Positions 23,961-30,627 of a DNA stretch of 33,624 nucleotides are shown here, piece by piece. The position numbers were made by a program, and so were the translations under genes. Origin of the DNA: Bacillota bacterium. GTDB lineage: Bacteria > Bacillota > Clostridia > Acetivibrionales > DSM-1351. Each line of letters starts with the position of its first letter. Position 1 is the first letter of the stretch. The stretch spans positions 1 through 33,624 of the forward strand of contig JAEWOH010000011.1 of NCBI GenBank assembly GCA_023460955.1, in the 5' to 3' direction. The notes beneath the pieces are model-generated. The model worked only from the letters and a program-made list of their open reading frames with translations, was not told the DNA's origin and ran no database searches.

Positions 23961-24923
23961 CTAGAGTTTAAACTCAAATACATTATTGTAGTCACGTGAG
24001 AAAGTTACCGTTAATCTTTTTTTAGTCAAATTATATATAGCTGACCATTGTTCATCCCCGGGGATTACATTACTTTTCAGTAATTCCAGGGCTCTGTTTT
24101 CAGAAATAGTTCCATTGCAATTTTTCAACTCGTTATCAATATTTTCATATCTATCTTTCCCGAAGCCCTCATGATTTGGATTATTGTATAAAGTAAAATT
24201 TGTAACAACTTGATAATTACTGTCTTTCCTTATAACCACCATTTCTCCATTGACAAACTCTATTACCGCAGCAGCCCCTGTTACATCTGCTACTATAAAA
24301 TGCAACGGTGACGGACAGCAAAAGAAATTGTAATTCCCTGCAAGCTCTATGGCTTCATCAACGGATTTGGCCTTGTTCAATAATAATCTCGGTAGTGTAC
24401 AATCAAATATTGTGACTTTATTACTAGTGTTTGGATAGACAGCATTAACATCAGTCATAATTGAAACTGCTAGTCCGTGTTCATTAATTCCGTCGGCTGG
24501 ACTATATGGAGCTGCCAATGTCAGCTTTGCGTCTTGATCCAATGTATCATATGTACTCTCGTCCCATTCCAGTTCGGCCATATTAACCAGAGCCATGGAT
24601 TTATAATCGGGGCCTTCACTTAACCGGATAAGCATTGGAATTGCACATTCGCAATCCATATTTCGAGCTAGTATGATATCTCCTTCGTTATTCTTTGCTA
24701 CAAATACTCCACAACCGAAATTTGTATAATTACTTTGTTTCTCCCCATCATCAATAACGGTCTCTAGAATATAACTGACGAATTCATCTATATCACGAGC
24801 ACCCTTTTTCTGATATTCATTAAAATGATAGTTTCCATAATAATACATTGAGTAAAACGGACGGCTGCTTACCCTTTCAATATCTGCCTTAATATTCTTT
24901 TTGATATTTTCTACTGTTTTCAT
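23961..24923 (-). CDS. Ntn-type amide hydrolase (choloylglycine hydrolase / acyltransferase C45-like superfamily)
   Basis: A 320-residue protein with the marks of the N-terminal-nucleophile Cys hydrolase superfamily. An N-terminal stretch of about 70 residues is followed by NFGCGVFVAK, with Cys71 the likely nucleophile. Then come GDIILARNMD (81-90), GINEHGLAVSIM (145-156), and VTNFTLY further on. The family cleaves linear amide bonds (bile salts, penicillin V, N-acyl amino acids, acyl-homoserine lactones) or transfers acyl groups. The leader before Cys71 suggests autocatalytic processing as in C45-type enzymes; there is no signal peptide, so it is probably cytoplasmic. The substrate cannot be told. 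The start is ATG 24923 behind AAAGGAG. It has its own promoter. Confidence 0.82.
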   Translation of the reverse strand: MKTVENIKKNIKADIERVSSRPFYSMYYYGNYHFNEYQKKGARDIDEFVSYILETVIDDGEKQSNYTNFGCGVFVAKNNEGDIILARNMDCECAIPMLIRLSEGPDYKSMALVNMAELEWDESTYDTLDQDAKLTLAAPYSPADGINEHGLAVSIMTDVNAVYPNTSNKVTIFDCTLPRLLLNKAKSVDEAIELAGNYNFFCCPSPLHFIVADVTGAAAVIEFVNGEMVVIRKDSNYQVVTNFTLYNNPNHEGFGKDRYENIDNELKNCNGTISENRALELLKSNVIPGDEQWSAIYNLTKKRLTVTFSRDYNNVFEFKL

Positions 24924-24987
24924 ATTTATCTCCTTTTATTCAGTTCCATCTCCAGTCGTTACCATTTATGTGTTTTTAGCTCAAATA

Positions 24988-25016
24988 ATTATAATTTATC
25001 TTACATATTTTGTCTA
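24988..25016 (-). promoter_or_regulatory. Sigma-A promoter of the Ntn hydrolase gene
   Basis: TAGACA (25016-25011), exactly 17 bp and a perfect TATAAT (24993-24988) are read on the minus strand. Transcription would start near 24981, about 58 nt before the ATG. Confidence 0.72.
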
Positions 25017-25097
25017 TAATAATTCTTGCATTGCGAGGGTGCTCCATACCCTTCCTCTCTGACTTTCATGCTTTATAGCCAGGAGTATCATTAGCTA

Positions 25098-25133
25098 AAA
25101 AGGCTGATTTCGCAACCACGAAATCAGCCTTTT
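25098..25133 (-). terminator. Rho-independent terminator after the ferritin-like gene
   Basis: A perfect 15-bp stem (aaaggctgatttcg type, 25098-25112 with 25119-25133) has a 6-nt loop and A/T runs on both sides. It lies 34 nt past the stop of the gene ending at 25167. Confidence 0.9.
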
Positions 25134-25166
25134 ATATATATAATTTATTAAATTTAAAGGATTGTA

Positions 25167-25598
25167 TTAATGTAAATACCTTTTACACTCTTCAACATTT
25201 TTTTGTTCAAACTGCAGAAGTTTGTTTGCAAGCTCCACTATATCACTGTCGGCATTATCGTATTCCTTAAGCTTTTTAGTCATTTCAATGATTCCCATTG
25301 TGCTTCCCTGAATCATCATTTGAGATATATGGGAAGCTGATTTATCTGCCAAGATTTTCCAATCGATCATCACATTAGACGATGCCTTTGCAAAGGCACT
25401 TATATCTTTTGCGGCCTTGTTTCTCTCTTTTAGCTTTTCAGTGGCTGCAATGTTTATTTCTTCATACTCCTTCTTTTGTGAATCCAAGGTCTTTTTAAAC
25501 TTTTCATCCTTTGTAATTTCCAGTAAATGCTGTATAGTTCCTATTCCCATTTCAGAATTCTGATGAATATAATTTAAGAGTTCTTCATTTCCATCCAT
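25167..25598 (-). CDS. Ferritin-like / DUF2383-like four-helix-bundle protein
   Basis: A 143-residue, almost wholly helical, charged, soluble protein with four predicted helices: about 3-25 (NEELLNYIHQNSEMGIGTIQ), 30-63, 67-105 and 108-140. The pattern resembles small ferritin-like or DUF2383 proteins common in spore-forming clostridia. The metal-ligand Glu/His pairs of true ferritins are not clearly arranged, so metal binding is unproven. The start is ATG 25598 behind a strong AGGAGGTG. The Cys-rich small gene lies 59 bp upstream in the same direction, so they may share a transcript. It is closed by a strong terminator. Confidence 0.6.
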   Translation of the reverse strand: MDGNEELLNYIHQNSEMGIGTIQHLLEITKDEKFKKTLDSQKKEYEEINIAATEKLKERNKAAKDISAFAKASSNVMIDWKILADKSASHISQMMIQGSTMGIIEMTKKLKEYDNADSDIVELANKLLQFEQKNVEECKRYLH

Positions 25599-25657
25599 AA
25601 AAAAGCACCTCCTAAAGATTATTATGCTCTTTATGTGGTTTAATATTTACTATATTT

Positions 25658-25840
25658 TTATATTTGTTTCCTTACAGTTTTATATTCATCCTTAAACTGA
25701 AAATATGGACAATTAACAAACGATTTTGTCAAAAACCGGCTCATTTCATCTTCATCTAAATTAATTTCACACTGGTAACAGCTAAATTCTTCATCATAGA
25801 TATAACTAATGCAGCATTCACAATTTGTTTTGCCCTTCAT
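25658..25840 (-). CDS. Small Cys-rich protein (DUF6472-like)
   Basis: A 60-residue protein starting at ATG 25840, where GGAGG lies 7 nt upstream. A longer reading from 25888 lacks a ribosome-binding site. It has Cys at NCECC, CYQC and NCPYF; the spacing of Cys pairs suggests a small zinc-ribbon-like fold. The acidic middle NLDEDEMSRFL and the tail DEYKTVRKQI match my memory of the clostridial DUF6472 family, of unknown function. It lies between tgl and the ferritin-like gene on the same strand. Confidence 0.72.
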   Translation of the reverse strand: MKGKTNCECCISYIYDEEFSCYQCEINLDEDEMSRFLTKSFVNCPYFQFKDEYKTVRKQI

Positions 25841-25916
25841 ATCTCTGCCTCCATTTGTATTAATTGCATACAATAAATATCTTAGCATTTTATGAGTCAG
25901 AACAGAAGGAGAATTT

Positions 25917-26714
25917 TTAATTCAAATTCTTTATATACGAGTAATCTTCTTCCTTTCTAGTAGGAAAACTATAATACTTGCTGCTTAGAGCTTTAAAATT
26001 CAGTCTTTTGGCAGAAGGCAGCAGATAGGCGGAAACCATGGAACCTTTAATTCTTTTTTTGTTGAGCTCTTCTATAATTCTGTTCCCTGTAGTTATGCCG
26101 ATTCCATGACCAAAGTACATACCATTTTCAAGTAAAAAAACGTTCTCTCCCTGCCATTCAGGCTTCATGGGGTCAACATCAGGATTTTTAAAATATCTGC
26201 AATCTCCGGGAAGGTAGTCCGGTACCCTCATATAATCCACCAAGCCCATATTATAATCAAGGTGCTGCCAATTCATCAGATATATTTGAGAAAACATTCT
26301 GTTAAACAGCGCCTCCGGCAGTACATCAACAAGTGCCTTATAATATACTATGACCATAGCTGTAGCGCATTCTGTAGCATATTGGGAGCTATGGATATAA
26401 ATATCTCTTATAGCGTCGGACGGCTTGACTCCAGGCCTTAATTCAAAACCGCCCTCCCCTGTCCGTATCCAAAATTGAGGATTACATCTGGATTTCCTGA
26501 AGACTGCAAAATCCATACGACTTTTATTCATGTCCCTTGCCGCATTTACAATACTTTTCCTAAGCGTAAGTTCAAAGGTAAGCTGGTTTAAGGAATCATA
26601 GTTATAAACCTGATCACTTGACATTAATATATTCAAGGTTTTCCCCTCAACACTACTTGAAGGGTACTGACCAAGAAAATTTGAGTCAATAGGTTTACCG
26701 TTTATTCTGATCAT
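25917..26714 (-). CDS. tgl: Spore-coat protein-glutamine gamma-glutamyltransferase
   Basis: A 265-residue transglutaminase of the Bacillus Tgl type. It crosslinks spore-coat proteins by forming gamma-glutamyl-lysine isopeptide bonds in the mother cell at the end of sporulation. The catalytic Cys is at residue 116 in QYATECATAMVIVYYKAL, the same position as in B. subtilis. Partners are Glu190 (EWQGENVFLL) and His203 (MYFGHGIGI). FWIRTGEGGFELRPGVKPSDA and MNWQHLDYNMGL are family blocks. Length is about 20 residues above B. subtilis Tgl. Its ATG overlaps the stop of the upstream gene by 4 bp, so translation is coupled to a protein of unknown function. Presence of tgl marks the organism as a spore former. 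Confidence 0.93.
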   Translation of the reverse strand: MIRINGKPIDSNFLGQYPSSSVEGKTLNILMSSDQVYNYDSLNQLTFELTLRKSIVNAARDMNKSRMDFAVFRKSRCNPQFWIRTGEGGFELRPGVKPSDAIRDIYIHSSQYATECATAMVIVYYKALVDVLPEALFNRMFSQIYLMNWQHLDYNMGLVDYMRVPDYLPGDCRYFKNPDVDPMKPEWQGENVFLLENGMYFGHGIGITTGNRIIEELNKKRIKGSMVSAYLLPSAKRLNFKALSSKYYSFPTRKEEDYSYIKNLN

Positions 26715-27682
26715 TTTAAATCCACCACCCTCCGAGCTACCTCTATTTGCTTTTTAATAGGGCTTTGAAGCCACTTACTCCATTTGTTTCTGTTAAAACG
26801 GAAAAGTGAATCTGAACACTTTGAAAGCAGAATCTTTGTTTCTTCCTCAAGTTTGCTGAAATTATCCAGATATTCTGCTTCTTCCTTTTTCAAAGTTCTG
26901 GATTGGCCTTCTCTCACCATATTTGCCGGTTTTTGAAGGTATTTAGCTTCCAATGACAAAGCATATCTTTCAGGATTTGTAGTTTGGTTATTGGTTGTTC
27001 CTGTATAAAACAGAAAATTCAGATTTGAATTGATCCACTTTATGGCACTTTGATAAAGCTTTTTTGAATCTTCTTCTCTGCTATTCATATCCGGTATAAA
27101 GTTTAAAAATCTGCGTGCCAGTTCAACATCTTTAGGATTTGCGGAACGGAGTCTGTTTGCGAGAGTATGTAGATTTTGAGGACCAATACTCTCAAAAAAG
27201 GCCCAGGTAAGATCGTAAATATAAGCCCCTTTTCTATAGCGGTCAAAAATAAGGTCTTCAATAATTCTCAAGCAGCTTTTGTCATTATAAAGTCTGCAAA
27301 GGACGATAGCAGACGTATCAATTATCTGATCGTACTCTTCACCCATTCCATCTGAAGAATAGCCTGATTCTAGAATCCACCTTATTGTGTTAAAATTATC
27401 CTCAGAATTATCAGAAAGAATTCTTTCGGAATCCAGTTCCTCTTCGTACAAGCCTTTGGATATGAAGTCACAGGCATATTTGTTTCTGGTATTTAACTGA
27501 TTTTCAAGTCCGGAATTTTTAACTTCCGGATATAGTGCAAATAATGAAGGAAACTGCAAGCTTTTCTGATTGATAGATTTAACTGCCTCCATTGAATTGT
27601 TGTTCACAAGATCCCTAAAAATAGTTATCAGTTTGTCACTTCCGTAATAGATTCTTATTTCATCAAATAATGCAATACTCAT
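26711..27682 (-). CDS. Unknown protein translationally coupled to tgl
   Basis: A 323-residue soluble, mostly helical, charged protein that I do not recognise. It has no signal peptide or membrane segment. Possible helical repeat-like segments run through about 60-210 (NTIRWILESGYSSDGMGEEY, ALANRL-like and ELARRFLNFIPD). The start is ATG 27682 behind GAGGA, 8 nt away; a TTG at 27700 lies upstream of that ribosome-binding site and is rejected. It overlaps tgl by 4 bp. Sporulation-type -10 elements precede it. Inference: it may act with Tgl in coat assembly, for example as targeting or substrate-presenting factor. A spore-unrelated role cannot be excluded. Confidence 0.8.
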   Translation of the reverse strand: MSIALFDEIRIYYGSDKLITIFRDLVNNNSMEAVKSINQKSLQFPSLFALYPEVKNSGLENQLNTRNKYACDFISKGLYEEELDSERILSDNSEDNFNTIRWILESGYSSDGMGEEYDQIIDTSAIVLCRLYNDKSCLRIIEDLIFDRYRKGAYIYDLTWAFFESIGPQNLHTLANRLRSANPKDVELARRFLNFIPDMNSREEDSKKLYQSAIKWINSNLNFLFYTGTTNNQTTNPERYALSLEAKYLQKPANMVREGQSRTLKKEEAEYLDNFSKLEEETKILLSKCSDSLFRFNRNKWSKWLQSPIKKQIEVARRVVDLK

Positions 27683-27703
27683 ACAATACTTCCTCTTCAA
27701 TAA

Positions 27704-27725
27704 TATCGTATGTAACCATTATATG
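27704..27725 (-). promoter_or_regulatory. Putative sporulation-sigma (SigE/SigK-like) -10 elements upstream of the tgl operon
   Basis: On the minus strand CATATAAT (27725-27718) resembles the SigE -10 (CATACAAT-like), and CATACGATA (27712-27704) fits the SigK -10 pattern CATAnnnTA. The -35 regions are not clear. The upstream element leaves a more usual distance to the ribosome-binding site at about 27691-27695. Confidence 0.4.
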
Positions 27726-27762
27726 AATCAGGATTTATATGTTTACTGATTTGAATAATCTA

Positions 27763-28035
27763 TTATTTTAAATCAAAAAACATTTTGAAAATTCCTAGAG
27801 TTTTTGAAGCTTTGGTTTCGTATATTGAAAATATTACATAATTATGTTTTTCTGAAACAGCTCCTAACAAAAAACTGGTCATTGGAGATATTGCTTTTCC
27901 TATGGTACCTTCTGAATTATAATTAAGCTTTTGAGCCAGTTTGTCATTGACCCATGAATTATAGTCATCCTGTGAAGGATTGGTGAAGGCCATTACAATT
28001 ACAAGTACAGCTAAAACAAAAAATAGTTTTTTCAA
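27763..28035 (-). CDS. Small exported DUF4359-type protein
   Basis: A 90-residue protein with an N-terminal hydrophobic segment (residues 3-17, LFFVLAVLVIVMAFT), then NPSQDDYNSWVNDKL, the typical opening of DUF4359 proteins, and a short C-terminal beta-rich part (NYVIFSIYETKASKTLGIFK). It is probably secreted or anchored by its N-terminus; function unknown. The start is TTG 28035, with GGGAGG at 8-9 nt. The nearby ATG is out of frame and meets TGA after one codon (ATG CGT TGA), its stop overlapping this TTG start. No operon partner is evident. Confidence 0.8.
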   Translation of the reverse strand: MKKLFFVLAVLVIVMAFTNPSQDDYNSWVNDKLAQKLNYNSEGTIGKAISPMTSFLLGAVSEKHNYVIFSIYETKASKTLGIFKMFFDLK

Positions 28036-28157
28036 CGCATTTTCCTCCCTTAATTTATTTTTTTAAATTGAAATGATATATTTTAATTGATTAATAAAAC
28101 AATATATTAATACTTGATAAAAAACATAACTACTCTTCCATAATGTATTTGTTGTGT

Positions 28158-28163
28158 TATAAT
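28158..28163 (+). promoter_or_regulatory. Extended -10 promoter of the DUF486 gene
   Basis: TATAAT is preceded by TGT (28155-28157), giving an extended -10. The -35 position holds only cttcca. Transcription would begin near 28170, followed by AGGAGA before the ATG at 28206. Confidence 0.5.
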
Positions 28164-28205
28164 AACTCTGTTGTCTTAACATATAAAGCTTTAGGAGATA
28201 TACAT

Positions 28206-28559
28206 ATGTCATCACTACTAAAATTCTGGCCATTTTTGCTGCTGATAATTTCAAATGTTTTTATGACCTTTGCCTGGTACGGAAATTTAAAATTCCGTGA
28301 CAATTCCGCATCTCTTCCTATTATAATACTAATAAGCTGGGGTATAGCTTTTTTTGAATATTGCTTTATGATACCTGCCAACAGGCTTGCGTCAAAAAAT
28401 TTTGATACCGCTCAGCTGAAAATTGTACAGGAAGCCATTACCCTGGTGGTATTCGGATTTTTCTCCGTACTCTACCTGAAGGAGAGCTTTAAGCTAAATT
28501 ATCTGCTATCCTTCCTATGTATCCTTGGTGCAGTATTTTTTGCATTTAAGAAGTTTTAA
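28206..28559 (+). CDS. DMT-type small membrane protein (DUF486 family)
   Basis: A 117-residue protein with four membrane helices (about 5-22, 37-56, 77-93 and 97-114). FAWYGNLKFR, SWGIAFFEYCFMIPANRL and GFFSVLYLKESFKLNYLLSF are typical of the DUF486 family in the drug/metabolite transporter superfamily. It is probably a small dimeric transporter of unknown substrate. The start is ATG 28206 behind AGGAGA, 8 nt away; the frame is open upstream to 28143 but without a ribosome-binding site. It is the first of the few rightward genes. Confidence 0.88.
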   Translation: MSSLLKFWPFLLLIISNVFMTFAWYGNLKFRDNSASLPIIILISWGIAFFEYCFMIPANRLASKNFDTAQLKIVQEAITLVVFGFFSVLYLKESFKLNYLLSFLCILGAVFFAFKKF

Positions 28560-28659
28560 CAACAGCCTATTAATCCGCCTTTTATTATTTATTTCAGTGA
28601 ATAAACTCGAATAATTAATACTATACTTTATTAAAGAATGTTGAAAGGCGGAGATTGCT

Positions 28660-29199
28660 ATAGTTAATGAACCTAACCTTAAAAAATGGGTTTACTGGTC
28701 AATACCAATTATCTTTTTGGTCGGATCAGTTTTTCATTTCCTTTATGAGCTGACCGGCAAAATATTTATAATAGGCATGATAACTCCCGTTAATGAAAGT
28801 GTCTGGGAGCATACAAAAATGTCGCTACTGCCGGTTATCGGCTGGTGGTTGATATTTTATCTTGCAAAGCACTATAAGTATAATATTGAAATAAATAGAT
28901 GGTTTACCGGAATGGTGGTTTCACTAATCACCTCAATATTTTTAACAATTTTATTGTTTTATTTTTACACACAGGCTTTTGGAATTGAGCTATTGACAGT
29001 GGATATATTTATACTGCTTTCGGCAGATGGTGTCGGGCAGCTGCTTGGCTATCACATATACAAATACTCAAAAGGTATTAATATATTAATCACGATTACA
29101 CTTGTTTTTGCAATAATAATTATATATATCGCCTGGACCGTAAATCCTCCCCATTTACCCATATTTTTGGACACTGATACAGGTAAATACGGAATTTAG
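28660..29199 (+). CDS. Membrane protein, DUF6512-like, with no canonical start for its full length
   Basis: About 179 residues if read from 28660. There are five hydrophobic segments, the first being WVYWSIPIIFLVGSVFHFLY. The block FLYELTGK ... ITPVNESVWEHTKMSLLPV is the conserved core of the family as I remember it. The first ATG/GTG/TTG in frame is the TTG at 28717, which has no ribosome-binding site and would cut the first membrane helix in half. The frame is open back to 28645 (TGA at 28642-28644). GGAG (28650-28653) lies 6 nt before ATA 28660, so that codon, or a neighbouring ATT, may be used. Otherwise the start codon has been lost. The lower-bound gene is 28717-29199. Confidence 0.72.
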   Translation: MVNEPNLKKWVYWSIPIIFLVGSVFHFLYELTGKIFIIGMITPVNESVWEHTKMSLLPVIGWWLIFYLAKHYKYNIEINRWFTGMVVSLITSIFLTILLFYFYTQAFGIELLTVDIFILLSADGVGQLLGYHIYKYSKGINILITITLVFAIIIIYIAWTVNPPHLPIFLDTDTGKYGI

Positions 29200-29202
29200 C
29201 CT

Positions 29203-29243
29203 GATAAAAGCCATAATGATGCAGAAACATTATGGCTTTTATC
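29203..29243. terminator. Bidirectional terminator between convergent genes
   Basis: gataaaagccataatg (29203-29218) pairs perfectly with cattatggcttttatc (29228-29243), a 16-bp stem with a 9-nt loop and U-rich ends on both strands. It lies 3 nt past the rightward gene's stop and directly abuts the stop codon of the leftward GGDEF gene. Confidence 0.92.
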
Positions 29244-29244
29244 T

Positions 29245-30378
29245 TTAGCTTATTGCTTTTTTCCGTTTATCCTCGTACATTAATTTGTCAATATGCTTAT
29301 AAAACTTTTCAATAGATACTCCCGATTTAGTTTTGTATATGTCATAACCTATGCTTAAGCTGATTTCATATGGAAGATTGTTGTTCACGTTAAAGTCATG
29401 AATATTCTCCCTTAAAGTGTCTATAACTTTGTTAAGTTCGAACTTATCCTTGATCTCCATTACAACTATAAACTCATCTCCGCCATACCTGGCGATAAAA
29501 TCTTTTTTTCTGAAGTTCATTTTTAATATATCTGCTACGCAAATCAAAGCATTGTCTCCTGCAGTATGACCAAATTCGTCATTTATCTGTTTGAAACAAT
29601 TAATATCAATCATAATACCTGCAAAGTATCTGGTTTTTATCCTGCTTTTTATTTTCTGATAAAGGTAGTTGTCAAGCTGTCTTCGATTAAAAACTCCCGT
29701 AAGATAGTCAATATACAGTTGATTATTCTGAATGTTTAAAAATACAATAAGTAGTGAAAACGACATTGATACCCATATAACAGATATACCATAAAATAAT
29801 ATCTGAAACACCGCACTTATAAAAGGCGGAAATCCAAAGAATATAAGAGAAGTATATTGCCTTTTGTCTAAAGAATTTTTATATCTTAACAGCTTCAAGA
29901 ATGTGATCATAAAATAAAAATAACAGATTATGCACATTATAATGAAAAAAGAACCTCTATGGTACGTGTTCGAACTGTCAATATAGAAGAGATATCCGTA
30001 GCGGGTACTTAGTAGTGCTAAAATAGCATTTATAGCCACAGGAATACCCAAAGGAATACTTATCCTCTTGATTCGAGGTTCATCCTTATGAATTTGAAAA
30101 TCGGCATAAATGGACCATAGCATACAAGGTACAGGATTTAACATATAATAGATCAAAGACGAGATAATATTGACATATCTGGCAGTTTCCCCCGTCCTCA
30201 TATTTGCCACCCACATAGCAGTATCTACTATAATGATAAGTAAATTGAAAAATAATAATAAAATAAAAAGCTTTTGGTCGTACAAATATCTATCTTTCTT
30301 ATTTCTAATATTAAAAAAAATTATTAAGATAATTGCACACGAAATAATATTAATCTCTATATAGCTGAACATTTGCAT
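29245..30378 (-). CDS. Membrane diguanylate cyclase (GGDEF domain)
   Basis: A protein of about 377 residues that makes c-di-GMP from two GTP. Six or so membrane helices occupy about 4-215, a 7TM-like or MASE-type sensor not assigned to a named family. The GGDEF domain follows (about 222-377), with DYLTGVFNRRQLD at its start, MIDINCFKQINDEFGH, and an intact RYGGDEF active site (about 297-303). An RKKD inhibitory site (RxxD, five residues before GGDEF) is present, so product inhibition is expected. The start is ATG 30378 behind AAAGGTGG; a TTG at 30402 precedes that site. There is no EAL domain. The promoter carries Spo0A-box-like sites. The gene stands alone. Confidence 0.94.
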   Translation of the reverse strand: MQMFSYIEINIISCAIILIIFFNIRNKKDRYLYDQKLFILLLFFNLLIIIVDTAMWVANMRTGETARYVNIISSLIYYMLNPVPCMLWSIYADFQIHKDEPRIKRISIPLGIPVAINAILALLSTRYGYLFYIDSSNTYHRGSFFIIMCIICYFYFMITFLKLLRYKNSLDKRQYTSLIFFGFPPFISAVFQILFYGISVIWVSMSFSLLIVFLNIQNNQLYIDYLTGVFNRRQLDNYLYQKIKSRIKTRYFAGIMIDINCFKQINDEFGHTAGDNALICVADILKMNFRKKDFIARYGGDEFIVVMEIKDKFELNKVIDTLRENIHDFNVNNNLPYEISLSIGYDIYKTKSGVSIEKFYKHIDKLMYEDKRKKAIS

Positions 30379-30421
30379 TTTTCCACCTTTAGTTCTTAAC
30401 AAACAATATAACTCACATTAT

Positions 30422-30468
30422 TTTATAATAACTCTTTCTTTTTGCATAATGTGTCGAAGGGTGTCGGC
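30422..30468 (-). promoter_or_regulatory. Putative Spo0A-activated promoter of the diguanylate cyclase gene
   Basis: On the minus strand a weak -35 (TTATGC, 30449-30444), 16 bp and TATAAA (30427-30422) form a promoter. Immediately upstream, on the plus strand, TGTCGAA (30452-30458) exactly matches the 0A-box core, and TGTCGGC (30462-30468) is a second, weaker copy one helical turn away. Boxes abutting a poor -35 are usual for Spo0A-activated genes. Confidence 0.5.
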
Positions 30469-30574
30469 TTCTACTTTTACGACGAATTTTTTTCCATTTG
30501 TTAAGACACTTTATAAAGTTTTTATTGAGGTGATTACATGAATTACCCTAATTGATGAGCTGTATATTCCGAAG

Positions 30575-30610
30575 TTATTCCGAGTTGCCACTAATAGCAG
30601 CTCGGAATAA
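30575..30610 (-). terminator. Hairpin after the DEAD-box helicase gene
   Basis: ttattccgag (30575-30584) pairs perfectly with ctcggaataa (30601-30610), and a further tgc/gca pairs inside. The U-tract on the minus strand is poor, so this may be a weak terminator or a stabilising 3' hairpin. It starts 18 nt past the helicase stop. Confidence 0.6.
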
Positions 30611-30627
30611 TCAAAAGAAGCCTATTT

